This document shows, one piece after another, positions 27,535 to 35,666 of a stretch of DNA of 58,848 bases (positions within the stretch are counted from its first letter, which is position 1; every line of letters starts with the position of its first letter). The stretch comes from an uncultured Saprospiraceae bacterium (GTDB lineage: Bacteria > Bacteroidota > Bacteroidia > Chitinophagales > Saprospiraceae): the NCBI GenBank assembly GCA_937997635.1, contig CALLFA010000072.1, positions 1-58,848 of the forward strand, given 5' to 3'. Both the position numbers and the translations under genes were made by a program. The notes beneath the pieces are model-generated. The model was not told the origin of the DNA. It ran no database searches and was given only the letters and a program-made list of their open reading frames with translations.

Positions 27535-28200
27535 TTAGTTTTTCGAAAAGTAAATGTCGTCATAGTCTGCTTTGGCTAACGAATGAGTATTGTCAGAATC
27601 ACTCATGATAACAATGGCATTGACTTTCTTTGACTTTACATTTTTCTTATTGTAGAAATGTTTGTAGTCTTCTAAAATGTTGGTTTTTTCATAAACCCAT
27701 TGACCCTTATTCTTTTCACCATGTTCCATAACTTTGATGTCACATCTGGCTGGCCAGAAAGCAAATGGACTTTTTGTAATTTTACCATCAGGCAGTGTTG
27801 TCGACCAAGAATACTTGATTGACTTAGGAATTAGTCTACTTTTATTCAGTACGATGGCAATCGAGGCGGGAACATCACATGTTGCCTTTATGCTTTCGTC
27901 ACCATCAATAGGTAAATCATGCGCTCGCCACCTCCAATTCAAGTAAGGATATTCAGCAAGATCGACATCTATCTTTTTAATGATAAAGTTAGCACTGTTT
28001 AAAGAGCTTGCAGTTAAAAATTGATTGTTGTCCTCTTTGTTAATCTTATAAATAGATTCAAAATCATCAAATCGACCAACCCAATTCGTGGATAGAGGTA
28101 TATTGAATTCCTCAACGATATATCGGTAGTCTTCATTGGTATTTACCTTGTTGTTAATTAAAGATGCAAGAATTAGTAAAATGCAAAGTGTCAATTTCAT
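27535..28200 (-). CDS. DUF3047 family exported protein
   Basis: 221 aa. N-terminal signal (LTLCILLILASLI), then the features I associate with DUF3047: LNWRWRAHDLP, SIAIVLN...IKYSWSTTLPDG, GQWVYEKTNILEDYKHFY and VNAIVIMSDSDNTHSLAKADYDDIYF. Probably periplasmic; the fold looks like a carbohydrate-binding-type jelly roll but the function is not known. Convergent with guaB with only a 7-base gap. Confidence 0.8.
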   Translation of the reverse strand: MKLTLCILLILASLINNKVNTNEDYRYIVEEFNIPLSTNWVGRFDDFESIYKINKEDNNQFLTASSLNSANFIIKKIDVDLAEYPYLNWRWRAHDLPIDGDESIKATCDVPASIAIVLNKSRLIPKSIKYSWSTTLPDGKITKSPFAFWPARCDIKVMEHGEKNKGQWVYEKTNILEDYKHFYNKKNVKSKKVNAIVIMSDSDNTHSLAKADYDDIYFSKN

Positions 28201-28367
28201 GTGTTGTCTTTATGATTATTGATCGAATAACTTTTTTGGATTCGTTTTATTGTATGTTTTAAATTATTTAATTCTATTCTAATCCTAACTAGTTTTCTTT
28301 TTTGTCCTTATTTTATTTGCTAGTATTAATGTCGACAGTTGATATGAAATAGGCAGATTTTCATGTG

Positions 28368-28847
28368 TTATCTTGTAGTCTTCAATTTCTCCAATGTGTA
28401 TTTTGATTTTTGAAATTTATTCTCTTTCTGATATTTCGCTAATTCATTCTTGACATCAATATACATCCAAAGTTCTGGATCAATTGAAAATATTGAACCG
28501 ATTTTAGTTGCCATTTTATTGTTTAATCTTCTTCTGCCTCTTAATACAGCATGCAAGTTCGTGTTTTCATATTCAATAAGTTCAGCAAATTTAGTCTTCT
28601 TCACCTTATAGATCTCAAGCAGTTCATTGAGGAATTCTCCCGCTGGTTTTATTTGCACTATTGGTTCTTCCAAGTATCTTTTCATCCTCAGGTGTAATCC
28701 GATTCTTTTGAAATTCATTTTTTCGTCTTCTGTATAATCCTCTGAATGAGCTGTGATAATTCTCTTAATCATCTTTATCTCTTCAGGGTTTGACTCTTGA
28801 TTTTGTTCTCCAATTAAGTGGTCAAAATATTTATCTTTACTTCTCAT
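28368..28847 (-). CDS. HigA-like HTH (XRE) protein, putative antitoxin of a GNAT/HTH module
   Basis: 159 aa. N-terminal helical region (1-65), then a HigA-like segment (IKPAGEFLNELLEIYKVKKTKFAELIEYENTNLHAVLRGRRRLNNKMATKIGSIF, about 66-120) with a lambda-repressor-type helix-turn-helix and the post-HTH DPELWMYIDVKNELAKY seen in HigA antitoxins. The ATG overlaps the TGA of the upstream GNAT gene (ATGA), indicating coupled synthesis. Likely binds the palindrome at 29327-29349 and represses the pair (inference). Confidence 0.8.
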   Translation of the reverse strand: MRSKDKYFDHLIGEQNQESNPEEIKMIKRIITAHSEDYTEDEKMNFKRIGLHLRMKRYLEEPIVQIKPAGEFLNELLEIYKVKKTKFAELIEYENTNLHAVLRGRRRLNNKMATKIGSIFSIDPELWMYIDVKNELAKYQKENKFQKSKYTLEKLKTTR

Positions 28848-29320
28848 AGATCTAAGTTTAAATGTGTTTTAATTAGTTTCAATCCATTGATGGGATTTAT
28901 TTGCATTCTTTCTCTAAATATAAGTTCAGCATTATATTTTTCTATGTAGTAATCAATCAGTTCACCTTTACTAATGAATGATAAATAACCTTGATAAGGA
29001 CCTTTGTTGAATTCAAATGAAAGTAGGCAGGCGTATGCCATCAATAATTGAGCTGCATTGATGTATTTTCCTTTAGATCCAAAATTTGTCGGAGCAACTT
29101 CAATATTTTTCATTTCAAAGAAATCTTCTTCAAGAAACTGTATCAACAATAAACCTTCAATTTTAGTTGTTTGAAGTTTATATATCTTAGAATTTTTGTA
29201 CTTCGAAAGTTCATGCCAATTGAATTTCCACCCTTTAACTCTTTTCAGCTCTGGAGATTTAATTCTTTGTATTTCAGCATTAAATCTTTTGGCTTTTTTA
29301 TCAATCAGCTGGACTTTCAC
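28844..29320 (-). CDS. GNAT-fold acetyltransferase-like protein, putative toxin
   Basis: 158 aa. The C-terminal two thirds read as a GNAT core: strand LLLIQFLEE, strand FFEMKNIEVAPTNFG (EVAP at 74-77), the acyl-CoA-loop-helix region SKGKYINAAQLLMAYACLLSFEF, strand GYLSFISK and helix ELIDYYIEKYNAEL. The N-terminal 50 residues are basic. The GTG start (29320) lies 6 bases from a palindromic operator. Position before an HTH gene with a 4-base overlap is typical of a toxin-antitoxin pair; GNAT toxins such as TacT/AtaT acetylate aminoacyl-tRNA, but the target here is unknown. It could instead be a housekeeping acetyltransferase with its regulator. Confidence 0.65.
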   Translation of the reverse strand: MKVQLIDKKAKRFNAEIQRIKSPELKRVKGWKFNWHELSKYKNSKIYKLQTTKIEGLLLIQFLEEDFFEMKNIEVAPTNFGSKGKYINAAQLLMAYACLLSFEFNKGPYQGYLSFISKGELIDYYIEKYNAELIFRERMQINPINGLKLIKTHLNLDL

Positions 29321-29324
29321 ACAT

Positions 29325-29332
29325 TAAATATA
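29325..29332 (-). promoter_or_regulatory. Possible -7 box of the GNAT/HTH module
   Basis: TATATTTA on the minus strand (TAnnTTTG with the last base changed), 4 bases before the GTG start and overlapping the operator palindrome. Confidence 0.45.
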
Positions 29333-29349
29333 TCAAATATTGATATATT
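29327..29349. promoter_or_regulatory. Palindromic operator of the GNAT/HTH module
   Basis: AATATATCAA-ATA-TTGATATATT is a perfect 10-bp inverted repeat with a 3-base centre, 6 bases upstream of the GTG start. A dimeric HTH protein bound here would cover the promoter; autoregulation is inferred. Confidence 0.75.
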
Positions 29350-29509
29350 ATGTAAGAGGGTTCGCTTTTTTTGATAGTGGTGCGAAGTTTTATTGATTAG
29401 CTCAATACCAAGTAATCTTAGGTATTGGTAGATAGAATCTTTACGTTGATCTATAAATGTTAGAAGTGAGCCATAGAGACTTTACTTTCGAAAGTAATAA
29501 TCTCAAATT

Positions 29510-30652
29510 ATGACAGCCATTCAAGACTTCTTCATTTTTTGTTCTGGATCAAATCGTACTTTATTAAACAGAACACCAACGGACATACAAAAACATGTGG
29601 GCATCGGCGCGACAATCTTTTTTACAGGGTTGTTTGCTGCAATTGCGTGTTCGTATGCGCTTTATACCGTATTCAACTCTTACTTCTTGGCTGTGTTAGT
29701 TGGGATTGTGTGGGGATTGATGATTTTTAATTTAGACAGATATATCGTCTCCTCTTTAAAAATGACGTCTTCTTTTGGTAAGAATTTTGGTCACGCCATT
29801 CCTCGTTTGATTTTGGCAGTGCTCATTTCCATTGTCATTGCTAAGCCATTAGAACTCAAAATATTTGAAACGGAGATAGACGCAGAATTGTCTATTATGC
29901 GTCAAGAAAATAAAGCTGCACAAGAAGAGCTTGTGTCCCTGAGGTTTCAAAGTAGAGTAGATACGTTAGATTCAGAAATACAACAATTAAAAACAGAGAT
30001 CAGTAGCTATGAAAGTCGGCGTGATACGCTCATGGCAATTGCTGTTGCAGAAGCGGATGGTACTGGAGGTTCCCGACAAAAAAACTTAGGACCGATTTAT
30101 AGAGCTAAGAAAGCAGAAGCGGATAAAGCACAGACAGAACTCAATGAGGTGCTGAATAGAAATATCCCTTTGATTGAATCTAAAACAACGGCATTGACCA
30201 CTTTGAAAGATCAGCAAGAGGCAGAAATTTCAGCATTAGAACAAGCTAGTCTGACTGGCTTTGCTTCACGATTAGAATCGCTCCATCGATTGGCAGAGAA
30301 GAGCAGTGCAATTCATTTGGCAAGCATCTTTATTATGCTATTGTTTATTGCAATTGAAACTGCGCCGTTGTTGGTAAAATTGATCAGCACCAGAAGTCCA
30401 TATGATTTTGAATTGGACAGGCATGAACAAGTCTTTGCTATGAATCACTCACACAAGACAGCTTTGTCCAAAAATAAGACAATGAATCAAATTGAATTCA
30501 ATACAAAGTTGAATACATTTAAAACGCAAGTTGCTATTGACACAGAAAAAAGAATCATTAAAGACCTAGTTGAAGAGTCCTATTCTGAATTAAAAAATGG
30601 CGGTAAAAACTGGAAAGCTATATTTAGTAAGCGCGAATTTCAAACTGACTAA
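29510..30652 (+). CDS. DUF4407 membrane protein
   Basis: 380 aa. Three hydrophobic segments near the N-terminus (about 33-50, 56-75, 95-112), a long coiled coil (about 125-255, rich in Glu/Lys/Gln heptads) and a last membrane segment (about 270-292). FNLDRYIVSSL after the second helix and the coiled-coil layout are typical of DUF4407 proteins. Probably an inner-membrane protein with a large coiled-coil domain; function unknown. ATG start. Confidence 0.82.
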   Translation: MTAIQDFFIFCSGSNRTLLNRTPTDIQKHVGIGATIFFTGLFAAIACSYALYTVFNSYFLAVLVGIVWGLMIFNLDRYIVSSLKMTSSFGKNFGHAIPRLILAVLISIVIAKPLELKIFETEIDAELSIMRQENKAAQEELVSLRFQSRVDTLDSEIQQLKTEISSYESRRDTLMAIAVAEADGTGGSRQKNLGPIYRAKKAEADKAQTELNEVLNRNIPLIESKTTALTTLKDQQEAEISALEQASLTGFASRLESLHRLAEKSSAIHLASIFIMLLFIAIETAPLLVKLISTRSPYDFELDRHEQVFAMNHSHKTALSKNKTMNQIEFNTKLNTFKTQVAIDTEKRIIKDLVEESYSELKNGGKNWKAIFSKREFQTD

Positions 30653-30659
30653 ACATTCA

Positions 30660-31550
30660 TCATAATTCTCCCTCAAGTCCAAATTGAATAGCCATAAGCA
30701 TAATTAATCCTGGTATCAAATTATTTACAGCGTGAAGCATAATATTAGAAAGCATTCCAAATCTAAGTCTTGCATAGCCCATGACAAGTCCCATCATAAA
30801 TTGGGGTACAATTAAAAATGGAATCCAAAACCATTTCATTTCACCACTGAAATTGGTAAAGTGAACATAACCAAAGAACATAGCTGTCAAATAGAAGATA
30901 TACGGAAATAATCGAGTGACCAATGTTTCCATCTTTGCTAACATTTCGTTGGACATACTAGCCATCAATATCCCAAACAATCCAAGAATAAAAAATACTG
31001 TCGCCACCATAACTGCAGATAAATTGGGTGCAAAACCACCTTCTTTTAGTTCTGCTAATGCATCAGCTGGCAACAAGTCTAATTTGGGATCCATAACATT
31101 GGCACATATAAAGTAGACCAATAAGGTGAGGATGCTCAAAAGAATGAATAAGGATCCTCTTCGAAATCTTAACGGAAAACGAAAAAGGAGTTCTTCTACA
31201 ATTGGTGCAGCAACTGCCAAGGTGAGTAAGAATGCTATAGGTGATGTTTCACTCAATAAATCTTCGATACTGTGTTCTAGACTGTCCAAATCAACCAGAG
31301 AAGAAAAGCCAGACATGATGACCATAGCGATTATCAAAAACAAATAGTGCACACCTACCAATCGAAAAAACGTGTGCAATCCCATAGGTAAACGCTCAAT
31401 CGTGCGGTCAGGGAATTTCAAAAAAGCAATAAAGTCTCTAAGAATGCTTTCAGGTTGGTTTGACATACGTGTAATTTCGGCTGGTAAAATAGGGAAAAAG
31501 AGCGAATTGAAATCAAGATGGCAGTAACTGCAAGATTCTTTTGTAATCAT
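30660..31550 (-). CDS. CPBP-family (CAAX-type) intramembrane metalloprotease
   Basis: Polytopic membrane protein with the family motifs EELLFR (119-124, the EExxxR motif), FGYVHF and HAVNN near the C-terminus. Relatives cleave membrane substrates or mature peptides; the substrate is not known. ATG at 31550 gives a Cys-containing N-terminus before the first helix; the ATG at 31466 (MSNQPESILRDFIAFLKFP) is an equally good start. Divergent from the uvrD-type operon, convergent with the DUF4407 gene with an 7-base gap. Confidence 0.85.
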   Translation of the reverse strand: MITKESCSYCHLDFNSLFFPILPAEITRMSNQPESILRDFIAFLKFPDRTIERLPMGLHTFFRLVGVHYLFLIIAMVIMSGFSSLVDLDSLEHSIEDLLSETSPIAFLLTLAVAAPIVEELLFRFPLRFRRGSLFILLSILTLLVYFICANVMDPKLDLLPADALAELKEGGFAPNLSAVMVATVFFILGLFGILMASMSNEMLAKMETLVTRLFPYIFYLTAMFFGYVHFTNFSGEMKWFWIPFLIVPQFMMGLVMGYARLRFGMLSNIMLHAVNNLIPGLIMLMAIQFGLEGEL

Positions 31551-31602
31551 GTATATTTGTTTTCAGTTATATGTTTCATAAAAACTGAACAACATCACGT
31601 GC

Positions 31603-33867
31603 ATGCAAGAAGTCACCCATTCATATTTAGATGAGTTAAACGATATTCAGCGTCAAGCTGTCGTCCAAACCGAAGGTCCCATTATGGTAATCGCAGGACC
31701 TGGTTCTGGTAAGACAAGAGTATTGACTTATAAGATTGCTCACTTGATCAATATAGGTGTGCCTCCATGGCAAATTTTAGCATTGACATTTACCAATAAA
31801 GCTGCACGAGAGATGAAAGAGAGAATAGAAGCTGTTGTTGGTAGTTCTGCTCGACGAGTATGGGCAGGTACATTTCACTCCATCTTTGCGAGGATCCTTC
31901 GTGTCGAAGCTCATCGCATTGGCTATCCCAACGATTTCACCATATACGATACAGACGATACGAAGTCATTGGTCAACGAGCTGATCAAATCGATGGATCT
32001 GGATAAGAAAGCATATAATGCCGGTGTCATAAGATCGAGAATATCAGCTTCCAAAAGTAATCTCATTACACCTAAAGCCTATTCTCAAAATGAAGACATG
32101 CTGAATTATGATCGGATGAATCGTCGTCCGATGACTTATAAGATATATGAAAAATACGTAGCCAGGTGTAAGCGGTCAGGTGCAATGGATTTTGATGACT
32201 TGTTGCTGCAAATGTTCCGACTCTTGTATGAAAATCCTGACAATGTCAAGGAAAAGTATCAACGTCAATTTTCACACTTGCTGGTAGATGAGTTTCAAGA
32301 CACCAATTTTTTGCAATACGAGATTTTAAAGCAATTTGTGAATTATGAAGATAGCCCACACAATGTATGTATTGTAGGAGATGATGCCCAAAGTATCTAC
32401 TCCTTTAGAGGAGCGACAATAGAAAATATACTACAATTCGAAACAGACTTTCCTAATCTAAACACATTCAAATTAGAGCAAAATTATCGCTCTTCACAAC
32501 ATATTGTCGATGCGGCAAATGGTGTCATTGGTTATAATCGCAGGCAAATAGATAAGAAAATCTGGACAGATAAAATTGGTGATCAGAAAATAAAGGTGAT
32601 CAAGACGATTTCTGATAATGAAGAAGGACGTCGTGTTGCTGATTTGATCATCGAGCAAAAGCACAGACATAATTTGTCAAATAGTGACATTGCTATTCTG
32701 TATCGTACAAATGCGCAATCAAGAGTTTTTGAGGAATTTTTGAGAAGACAAAATATCCAATATAGGATCTATGGAGGTTTGTCTTTTTATCAGCGTAAAG
32801 AAGTGAAAGATCTGCTTGCTTATATGCGGATGACAGTCAATCCCAATGATGATGAAGCCTTAAAGCGTGTCATCAATTATCCAAAAAGAGGAATAGGAGC
32901 TAGCACTGTGAATAAGTTACTTGCCATTGCAGATGATAATCAGGTCAGTTTATGGCAGACCATTCCACACGTACAATTAAGCAAGCGAGCAATGAGTAAT
33001 CTGGCTGAGTTTGCTGCACTAATTGCGACTTTGCGAAAGCATATGGCTGAGGGTAAAAATGCCTATGATTTAGCCGTGTTGATCTCAAAACGGTCAGGGA
33101 TAGTCAGTGCATTAAAAACCGATAATACAATGGAAGGTGTCGGGCGACTAGAAAACTTAAATGCCTTGTTGGATGGTGTCAAAGATTTTGTAGAGAATGA
33201 TGAAGTCATCGAAGGGGAAAATCCGTTGGATAAAACATTGGCGTCTTATTTGCAAAGTATTGCATTGATTACCGATATGGACAACGATAAGGAAGAAAAA
33301 GAAACGGTGTCTTTGATGTCCACACATGCATGTAAAGGTTTGGAATTTAAATCTGTCTTTGTTGTAGGAATGGAGGAAAATTTATTTCCCTCTTATATGT
33401 CTTTGTCGTCACCCGATCAAATAGAGGAAGAGCGAAGGTTGTTTTATGTGGCGATAACAAGAGCAGAAGAATATTTAACCATTACATACTCGAATAGTCG
33501 TTATCAGCACGGGCAAATGCGCTTTAATGACCCGAGCCGATTTTTAGAAGAATTGCCACCTGAGACGATTGATTCAGTCATTCCATTAAAGCAAAAGCAA
33601 GGTTTTGGAGAACCGAAAATTCTAGGGAATTTCAAACCAACAGGTTTAAAGCGTGTCAAGAAATTGATGATTGATCCACAAAATTTTCACCCAGACGATT
33701 CTTCTAAAATCAAACCTGGAATGCGCGTTCTTCATCTTAAATTTGGAGAAGGTAATGTACTAGATATAGATGAACGATTTGTCGCAACAATTGAGTTTGA
33801 TCAAATAGCAGTCAATCCTAAAAAGCGAATTATGTTGCAGTATGCTAAATTGCAAATCTTGGATTAA
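31603..33867 (+). CDS. UvrD/PcrA-type ATP-dependent 3'-5' DNA helicase
   Basis: Superfamily 1A helicase of 754 aa acting in DNA repair and removal of recombinase or polymerase obstacles. Q motif LNDIQRQAV, Walker A GPGSGKT (32-38), motif Ia ALTFTNKAAREMKER, motif II LLVDEFQDTN, motif III VGDDAQSIYSFRGA, motif IV LEQNYRS, motif V LMSTHACKGLEFKSVFVVGMEE and motif VI EERRLFYVAITRAE. The C-terminal Tudor-like RNA-polymerase-binding region (GMRVLHLKFGEGNVLDI) is characteristic of PcrA/UvrD. First gene of a five-gene plus-strand run. Confidence 0.95.
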   Translation: MQEVTHSYLDELNDIQRQAVVQTEGPIMVIAGPGSGKTRVLTYKIAHLINIGVPPWQILALTFTNKAAREMKERIEAVVGSSARRVWAGTFHSIFARILRVEAHRIGYPNDFTIYDTDDTKSLVNELIKSMDLDKKAYNAGVIRSRISASKSNLITPKAYSQNEDMLNYDRMNRRPMTYKIYEKYVARCKRSGAMDFDDLLLQMFRLLYENPDNVKEKYQRQFSHLLVDEFQDTNFLQYEILKQFVNYEDSPHNVCIVGDDAQSIYSFRGATIENILQFETDFPNLNTFKLEQNYRSSQHIVDAANGVIGYNRRQIDKKIWTDKIGDQKIKVIKTISDNEEGRRVADLIIEQKHRHNLSNSDIAILYRTNAQSRVFEEFLRRQNIQYRIYGGLSFYQRKEVKDLLAYMRMTVNPNDDEALKRVINYPKRGIGASTVNKLLAIADDNQVSLWQTIPHVQLSKRAMSNLAEFAALIATLRKHMAEGKNAYDLAVLISKRSGIVSALKTDNTMEGVGRLENLNALLDGVKDFVENDEVIEGENPLDKTLASYLQSIALITDMDNDKEEKETVSLMSTHACKGLEFKSVFVVGMEENLFPSYMSLSSPDQIEEERRLFYVAITRAEEYLTITYSNSRYQHGQMRFNDPSRFLEELPPETIDSVIPLKQKQGFGEPKILGNFKPTGLKRVKKLMIDPQNFHPDDSSKIKPGMRVLHLKFGEGNVLDIDERFVATIEFDQIAVNPKKRIMLQYAKLQILD

Positions 33868-33893
33868 GCTGTCTCAAGAAAGTAAAACCACAA

Positions 33894-34841
33894 TTGAATT
33901 TAGATCAATATATATCTTTCCAGAAATACGTTACTGATGAATTGGGATTTTTGGCTGTAGCAGCAGCACCAGCGCAATTCATGGATCAGGAAGCAAGGCG
34001 ATTAGAGCAATGGCTGAATGATGGCCATCAAGCAAAGATGGATTATATGGGTAATCATTTTGATTTGCGTGTTGATCCCACAAAACTTGTTCCGGGATCT
34101 AAGACTGTGTTCAGCTTTTTATATAATTATTACACTTCCGATAAACAAGAAGATGACCAAGCACCGAAAATATCCATGTATGCTTATGGTAGAGATTACC
34201 ACAAGGTGATTAAAAAGAAACTGAAGCTAGCTCATGAATGGCTACGAGAAAATATCGGTCAGACAGAAGGAAGAGTATTTGTGGATTCTGCCCCTGTGTT
34301 AGAACGCGACTGGGCAAGGAGGGCAGGACTTGGTTGGATCGGAAAGCATACATTGTTGCTGAATCAAAAAGTTGGATCCTATTTTTTTCTGGGAGAGCTT
34401 ATTCTAGATTTGGAAGTAGAGACTGAGCATCAAACATCAAAAGATCATTGTGGTACCTGCACAAGATGCATCGATGCGTGTCCTACAGATGCGATTAGTC
34501 CATCTGGTTATGTCTTAGATTCTTCAAAATGTATTTCATATTTGACCATAGAATTGAAAGAAGACATTCCCAAAGAGTATCAAGGTAAGCTTGAAGGGTG
34601 GATGTTTGGTTGCGATATTTGTCAGCAAGTGTGTCCATGGAATCGATTTTCAACTCAACATACAGAACAAGACTTTGTACCAAAAGAGGAACTGCTTGCT
34701 AAAGATCTTGAATCTTGGCGTGGTTTGACCAGTGAGGAATTTGATGGGTTGTTTAAAGGGTCACCAGTAAAGCGAGCTGGATTTGATAAGTTGAAATCAA
34801 ATATAGATTTTGTGTTAAATAGAAATCCCGATTCAGATTGA
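33894..34841 (+). CDS. queG: Epoxyqueuosine reductase QueG
   Basis: Last step of queuosine synthesis in tRNA; cobalamin- and Fe-S-dependent. Proposed catalytic Asp in VDSAPVLERDWARRAGLGWIGKHT (D131), two ferredoxin-like clusters C186/C189/C192/C196 (CGTCTRCIDACP) and C240/C243/C247 (CDICQQVCPWN) with C213 between. 315 aa. The start is TTG at 33894: no in-frame ATG lies between the uvrD stop and it, and the next Met is residue 30. The stop overlaps the next start as TTGA. Confidence 0.94.
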   Translation: MNLDQYISFQKYVTDELGFLAVAAAPAQFMDQEARRLEQWLNDGHQAKMDYMGNHFDLRVDPTKLVPGSKTVFSFLYNYYTSDKQEDDQAPKISMYAYGRDYHKVIKKKLKLAHEWLRENIGQTEGRVFVDSAPVLERDWARRAGLGWIGKHTLLLNQKVGSYFFLGELILDLEVETEHQTSKDHCGTCTRCIDACPTDAISPSGYVLDSSKCISYLTIELKEDIPKEYQGKLEGWMFGCDICQQVCPWNRFSTQHTEQDFVPKEELLAKDLESWRGLTSEEFDGLFKGSPVKRAGFDKLKSNIDFVLNRNPDSD

Positions 34842-35653
34842 AATTGAAATATGTTATCATATTACTGTTATATTATTTACTGGTAGTGCTTCCGCACGAA
34901 CATGTAGGTGCTTTTTTGGCTAGTATATTTTTACCAGGATCGCGTGTTCGGTATAATGGGATTATGTTGACAATTTTAAGTGGTGCTTTGCTCGGAGTCG
35001 GTTTGTGGTTAATAAAAAAGGTAGCTGCAAAAGATCGAAAACTAGTTTTTGGATATTCAACTGTAACACTCCTATTGATTGTCATATGTATTAATGTCCT
35101 TTTTGTATTGAATGTAGAGGCTATTCATTTTGTTCAGTATGCCATATTTGCAATTATTTGCTTTCAAATATCAAACAGCTACTTCAAGACGATGTTTTGG
35201 TCCATGGTAGCTGGAGCCATTGATGAACTGTACCAATATGTCTACCTGGCTCCTAAACGCGTAGATTATTACGACTTTAATGATGTGCTTATCAATGGTG
35301 TAGGTGCAGGAATTGGTTTGATTATTATCCGAAGCATTGAAAAGGAATCTAGGCTCTTCAAGTGGAAAGACTTCACGTCCTCTCTTGAATTTTATTTTAC
35401 GTTAGCCTTTTTTGCCTTTCTAGCGATTGGTTTTTTGTTTGGATTTATTTCATATGGACCAGATTCCTCTGCATCCTTTTGTTTTATAAAAGATGAACAA
35501 CTTGGTTTTTGGAAAGAAGAGGTGAGACATAATCTTAAATTTCATGTCGTTAAACCTTTGGAAGGTTTGTTTTTTGTGGTAGCCATTTTAACGTTTTATA
35601 GTGGTCTCCAACGAGGCTCTGTCGATATTTCTACATTGTCAAGCAACAATTGA
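34838..35653 (+). CDS. VanZ-like membrane protein
   Basis: 271 aa with about six hydrophobic segments. The VanZ-type signature is in the middle: EAIHFVQYAIFAI, then AGAIDELYQYVYLAPKRVDYYDFNDVLINGVGAGIGLI. Function of the family is unclear (one member gives low teicoplanin resistance). TTG start at 34838 overlapping the queG TGA stop by two bases, so probably coupled. A C-terminal addition (about 185-271) with two more membrane segments goes beyond the minimal domain. Confidence 0.82.
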   Translation: MKLKYVIILLLYYLLVVLPHEHVGAFLASIFLPGSRVRYNGIMLTILSGALLGVGLWLIKKVAAKDRKLVFGYSTVTLLLIVICINVLFVLNVEAIHFVQYAIFAIICFQISNSYFKTMFWSMVAGAIDELYQYVYLAPKRVDYYDFNDVLINGVGAGIGLIIIRSIEKESRLFKWKDFTSSLEFYFTLAFFAFLAIGFLFGFISYGPDSSASFCFIKDEQLGFWKEEVRHNLKFHVVKPLEGLFFVVAILTFYSGLQRGSVDISTLSSNN

Positions 35654-35666
35654 CTAAATTCGATGT

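Noticed and set aside
27535..29349. DUF3047 gene as a third member of the GNAT/HTH module
   Set aside because: It is 167 bases away from the HTH gene, has its own signal peptide and family, and there is no overlap or shared signal.
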